5,994 bases of DNA from Candidatus Omnitrophota bacterium (GTDB taxonomy: Bacteria; Omnitrophota; Gorgyraeia; Zapsychrales; Fredricksoniimonadaceae). The DNA lies in the NCBI GenBank assembly GCA_017987425.1, contig JAGNTT010000092.1:1-5994 (forward strand). The letters are read 5' to 3'. Position numbers and translations under genes: made by a program. Under the pieces are notes generated by a model that was not told the DNA's origin, made no database searches, and saw nothing but the letters and a program-made list of their open reading frames with translations. Shown one piece after another: positions 4,453 to 5,994 of this stretch (within the stretch, counting starts at the first letter, position 1; every line of letters starts with the position of its first letter).

Positions 4453-5994
4453 ACGCTCATCATATGGTTTTACCCTGATTGAACTTTTGGTCAGCGCCGT
4501 GGTTGTTTCCCTCGTCGGATCGGCCGCCTGGTTTTCCGCTTCCGTCCTCATGCAGACCAATGAAGTCACCAGCAATAATATCGTGGCGGTCAATCTTTTG
4601 CGCAAGAGCCAGGAGGAAGTGCGCCGCGTCGTTCAGAATAATTTTGATAATATTGGTTTGGGCTCCTGCACGTTTGTTAATGCCAACACCTGCGGGTTCG
4701 AAGATATCAGCGCGAATTTTCCGGGATACACACGTACCTTGGCGGTGTTGACCCCGGGCGGAACAACCGAACTCAAACACGTCCTTATCGTGATCGGCTG
4801 GAACGAACTCGGCCGCGCGCGAACGTTGCGGTCGGTGATTTTATTGTCGAGACCGGCGCGTTCTTTGCCGGGCAACATCATCGGAAATGTCACCGACAGA
4901 ACATCAGGTGTTCGAATAGCCGCGGCAACGATTGTCGCGGTCAAAGCCTCTCCGCCCATGACTTTGCCGACGACGTCCCAGGCCGGAGATGTGCCTCGCA
5001 CCGACGGAAGATCGGTCAATTTCAGTTTCGTGAATGCCGTTAATCAATTCCAGATGGATGCCGGTAACTGGACGCTTAGCGCGACAGCTGCCGGATACAG
5101 ACCCTATATTCATCCCGCCGGTATCGAGATCCAATCGAACACGGAAGAGCAGGTCAACTTTTCGATGGAGCGTGCTCCGACGCCCGCGAGAATCTCGGTC
5201 CGGTTGACGAACAGCGGCGCGCCGGTGACGTATGCCATGAATATTCCCGTCGGTTTGTATCAGCGCGGCAGCAGCGTTGCCCAGGCGACCGTCAGCGGTC
5301 TATATACATTTCCTGATATCACATTCGACGATACAACACCGAAATGTTTTACCGTCGCTACGAATAACGCTTATCAATCCGGATTCGCTGGAAATTTCTC
5401 TTGTTCTTCAGCGCCGCGTACTCAGGAACCCCGCGGCTGGTCTTCTTCAGTCGTTCAGGGGACCGGCAGTTTGCTTTGCGCCCAGCCCTGGAACGGCAGC
5501 TCAGCACCGGGTGTCGACCGGATCTGCGTCAGCCCGGGCGATAACGTTGAGGTCAATATTCCCGTTGTGCCGGTCGCGACAGCGACGATCAACGGTTATG
5601 TGCGCGATTCGAACGGGGTTCCCATCAGCAACGCCGACATCACCATCCGTTGGCCTGATAACGGCAATTATCCGTGGCCCAATAAACCGTCGCTCGTTCG
5701 AACCGATGTGAACGGCCTTTATACGGCGATTGTGCCGGCGGTCCAGAGTTTGTTTCCTAATAATGCTGCCAATTATCTCAGGATTTCCGCTTCAGCCAAC
5801 GCGAATATTACCAGATGCTGCAATATTCCCGGTACCGTCAGGGTTAACAGTCCTGTTGTGACGTTTGGTCCGCTTGTATCCGGGGATATCAGAAGCGGCG
5901 GCGATTTAACGGTAACGACCACTCCCCAGAGCGAACGATGCGGGGACGCGCAGGGACTGTTCAGGGACGGACGAACGGGATCAGGTCTTTCCGG
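4442..5994 (+). CDS. Very long prepilin-like protein with beta-sandwich domains (partial)
   Basis: Open frame of 517 codons with no stop before the window ends, so the C-terminus is missing. The leader MHHKRSSYG is followed by FTLIELLVSAVVV: class III cleavage between G9 and F10, Glu at +5, membrane helix about 10-36. Residues 37-140 look like a PilV/GspI-type minor pilin (NLLRKSQEEVRRVVQNNFDN, later VIGWNELGRARTLRSVILL), with C76 and C84 as a likely disulfide. Residues 145-244 resemble a carboxypeptidase regulatory-like domain (IIGNVTD, then GNWTLSATAAGY). About 249-378 is a weaker beta-rich segment with four Cys. About 381-480 is a second such domain (TINGYVRDSNGVPISNADIT, then DVNGLYTA). 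An in-frame TGA at 4433 forces the ATG at 4442; the ribosome binding site (GAAAG, 4434-4438) is weak. A terminator separates it from the secretin operon. Inferred role: exposed minor pilin or pseudopilin, possibly tip-located or adhesive. The prepilin assignment is firm; the binding role is a guess. Confidence 0.85.
   Translation, partial: MHHKRSSYGFTLIELLVSAVVVSLVGSAAWFSASVLMQTNEVTSNNIVAVNLLRKSQEEVRRVVQNNFDNIGLGSCTFVNANTCGFEDISANFPGYTRTLAVLTPGGTTELKHVLIVIGWNELGRARTLRSVILLSRPARSLPGNIIGNVTDRTSGVRIAAATIVAVKASPPMTLPTTSQAGDVPRTDGRSVNFSFVNAVNQFQMDAGNWTLSATAAGYRPYIHPAGIEIQSNTEEQVNFSMERAPTPARISVRLTNSGAPVTYAMNIPVGLYQRGSSVAQATVSGLYTFPDITFDDTTPKCFTVATNNAYQSGFAGNFSCSSAPRTQEPRGWSSSVVQGTGSLLCAQPWNGSSAPGVDRICVSPGDNVEVNIPVVPVATATINGYVRDSNGVPISNADITIRWPDNGNYPWPNKPSLVRTDVNGLYTAIVPAVQSLFPNNAANYLRISASANANITRCCNIPGTVRVNSPVVTFGPLVSGDIRSGGDLTVTTTPQSERCGDAQGLFRDGRTGSGLS

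Noticed and set aside
4920..4940. Hairpin with 9-bp arms (one G-U pair) and a CGA loop
   Set aside because: It is inside the prepilin coding frame, in an Ala/Thr/Val stretch with CG-rich codons, and has no U-run. Probably a coding coincidence.
5277..5711. 144-aa plus-strand frame within the prepilin region
   Set aside because: It sits in a different frame inside the continuous prepilin frame. It is Pro/Ser/Arg-rich without motifs or a ribosome binding site. Similar shadow frames at 4479-4751 (+), 4460-4780 (-) and 4633-5019 (-) were rejected for the same reason.
1..5994. CRISPR arrays, tRNA or rRNA genes, insertion sequences, long direct repeats
   Set aside because: None seen on either strand; the window is almost fully occupied by the five protein genes.

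Overview
The window comes from a diderm (Gram-negative type) bacterium. It encodes an outer-membrane secretin, an inner-membrane lipoprotein with a periplasmic domain, and a cytoplasm-to-periplasm assembly platform. Base composition looks close to balanced by eye, coding density is very high, and all genes lie on the + strand. Sequence alone does not fix the taxon. The GspL-style fusion in a PilMNOPQ order, the compact secretin and the very long prepilin-like protein differ from the textbook proteobacterial set. They would fit a deeply branching diderm lineage (for example Omnitrophota-like or Elusimicrobiota-like), but that is a guess.

Region 1 (38-4341) is a tight four-gene operon for the envelope-spanning part of a type IV pilus or type II secretion machine. 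The first gene is a PilM-like actin-fold domain fused through one membrane helix to a PilN-like periplasmic domain, which is the GspL layout. It is followed by a PilO/GspM-like coiled-coil membrane protein, a PilP-like lipoprotein and a PilQ/GspD-like secretin. Each gene starts inside the end of the previous one (overlaps of 8, 4 and 4 nt), so translation is probably coupled. Together they should form a continuous chain: cytoplasmic ring, inner-membrane alignment complex, PilP, then the outer-membrane pore. The assembly and retraction ATPases, the PilC/GspF platform protein and the prepilin peptidase are not in the window.

Region 2 (4342-4441) is a 100-nt intergenic gap with a strong intrinsic terminator (13-bp perfect stem, 5-nt loop, U-rich tail) that closes the operon.

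Region 3 (4442-5994, open at the right edge) is a single long reading frame of at least 517 codons with no stop in the window. It starts with a textbook class III (prepilin) leader cleaved at G9/F10, followed by a PilV/GspI-like minor pilin domain. It then carries a series of secreted beta-sandwich-like domains, two of which resemble carboxypeptidase regulatory-like (CnaB/transthyretin-like) folds. It is probably a modular minor pilin or pseudopilin, plausibly the exposed tip or adhesive component of the fibre that the upstream operon would assemble. This is the most interesting object in the window.
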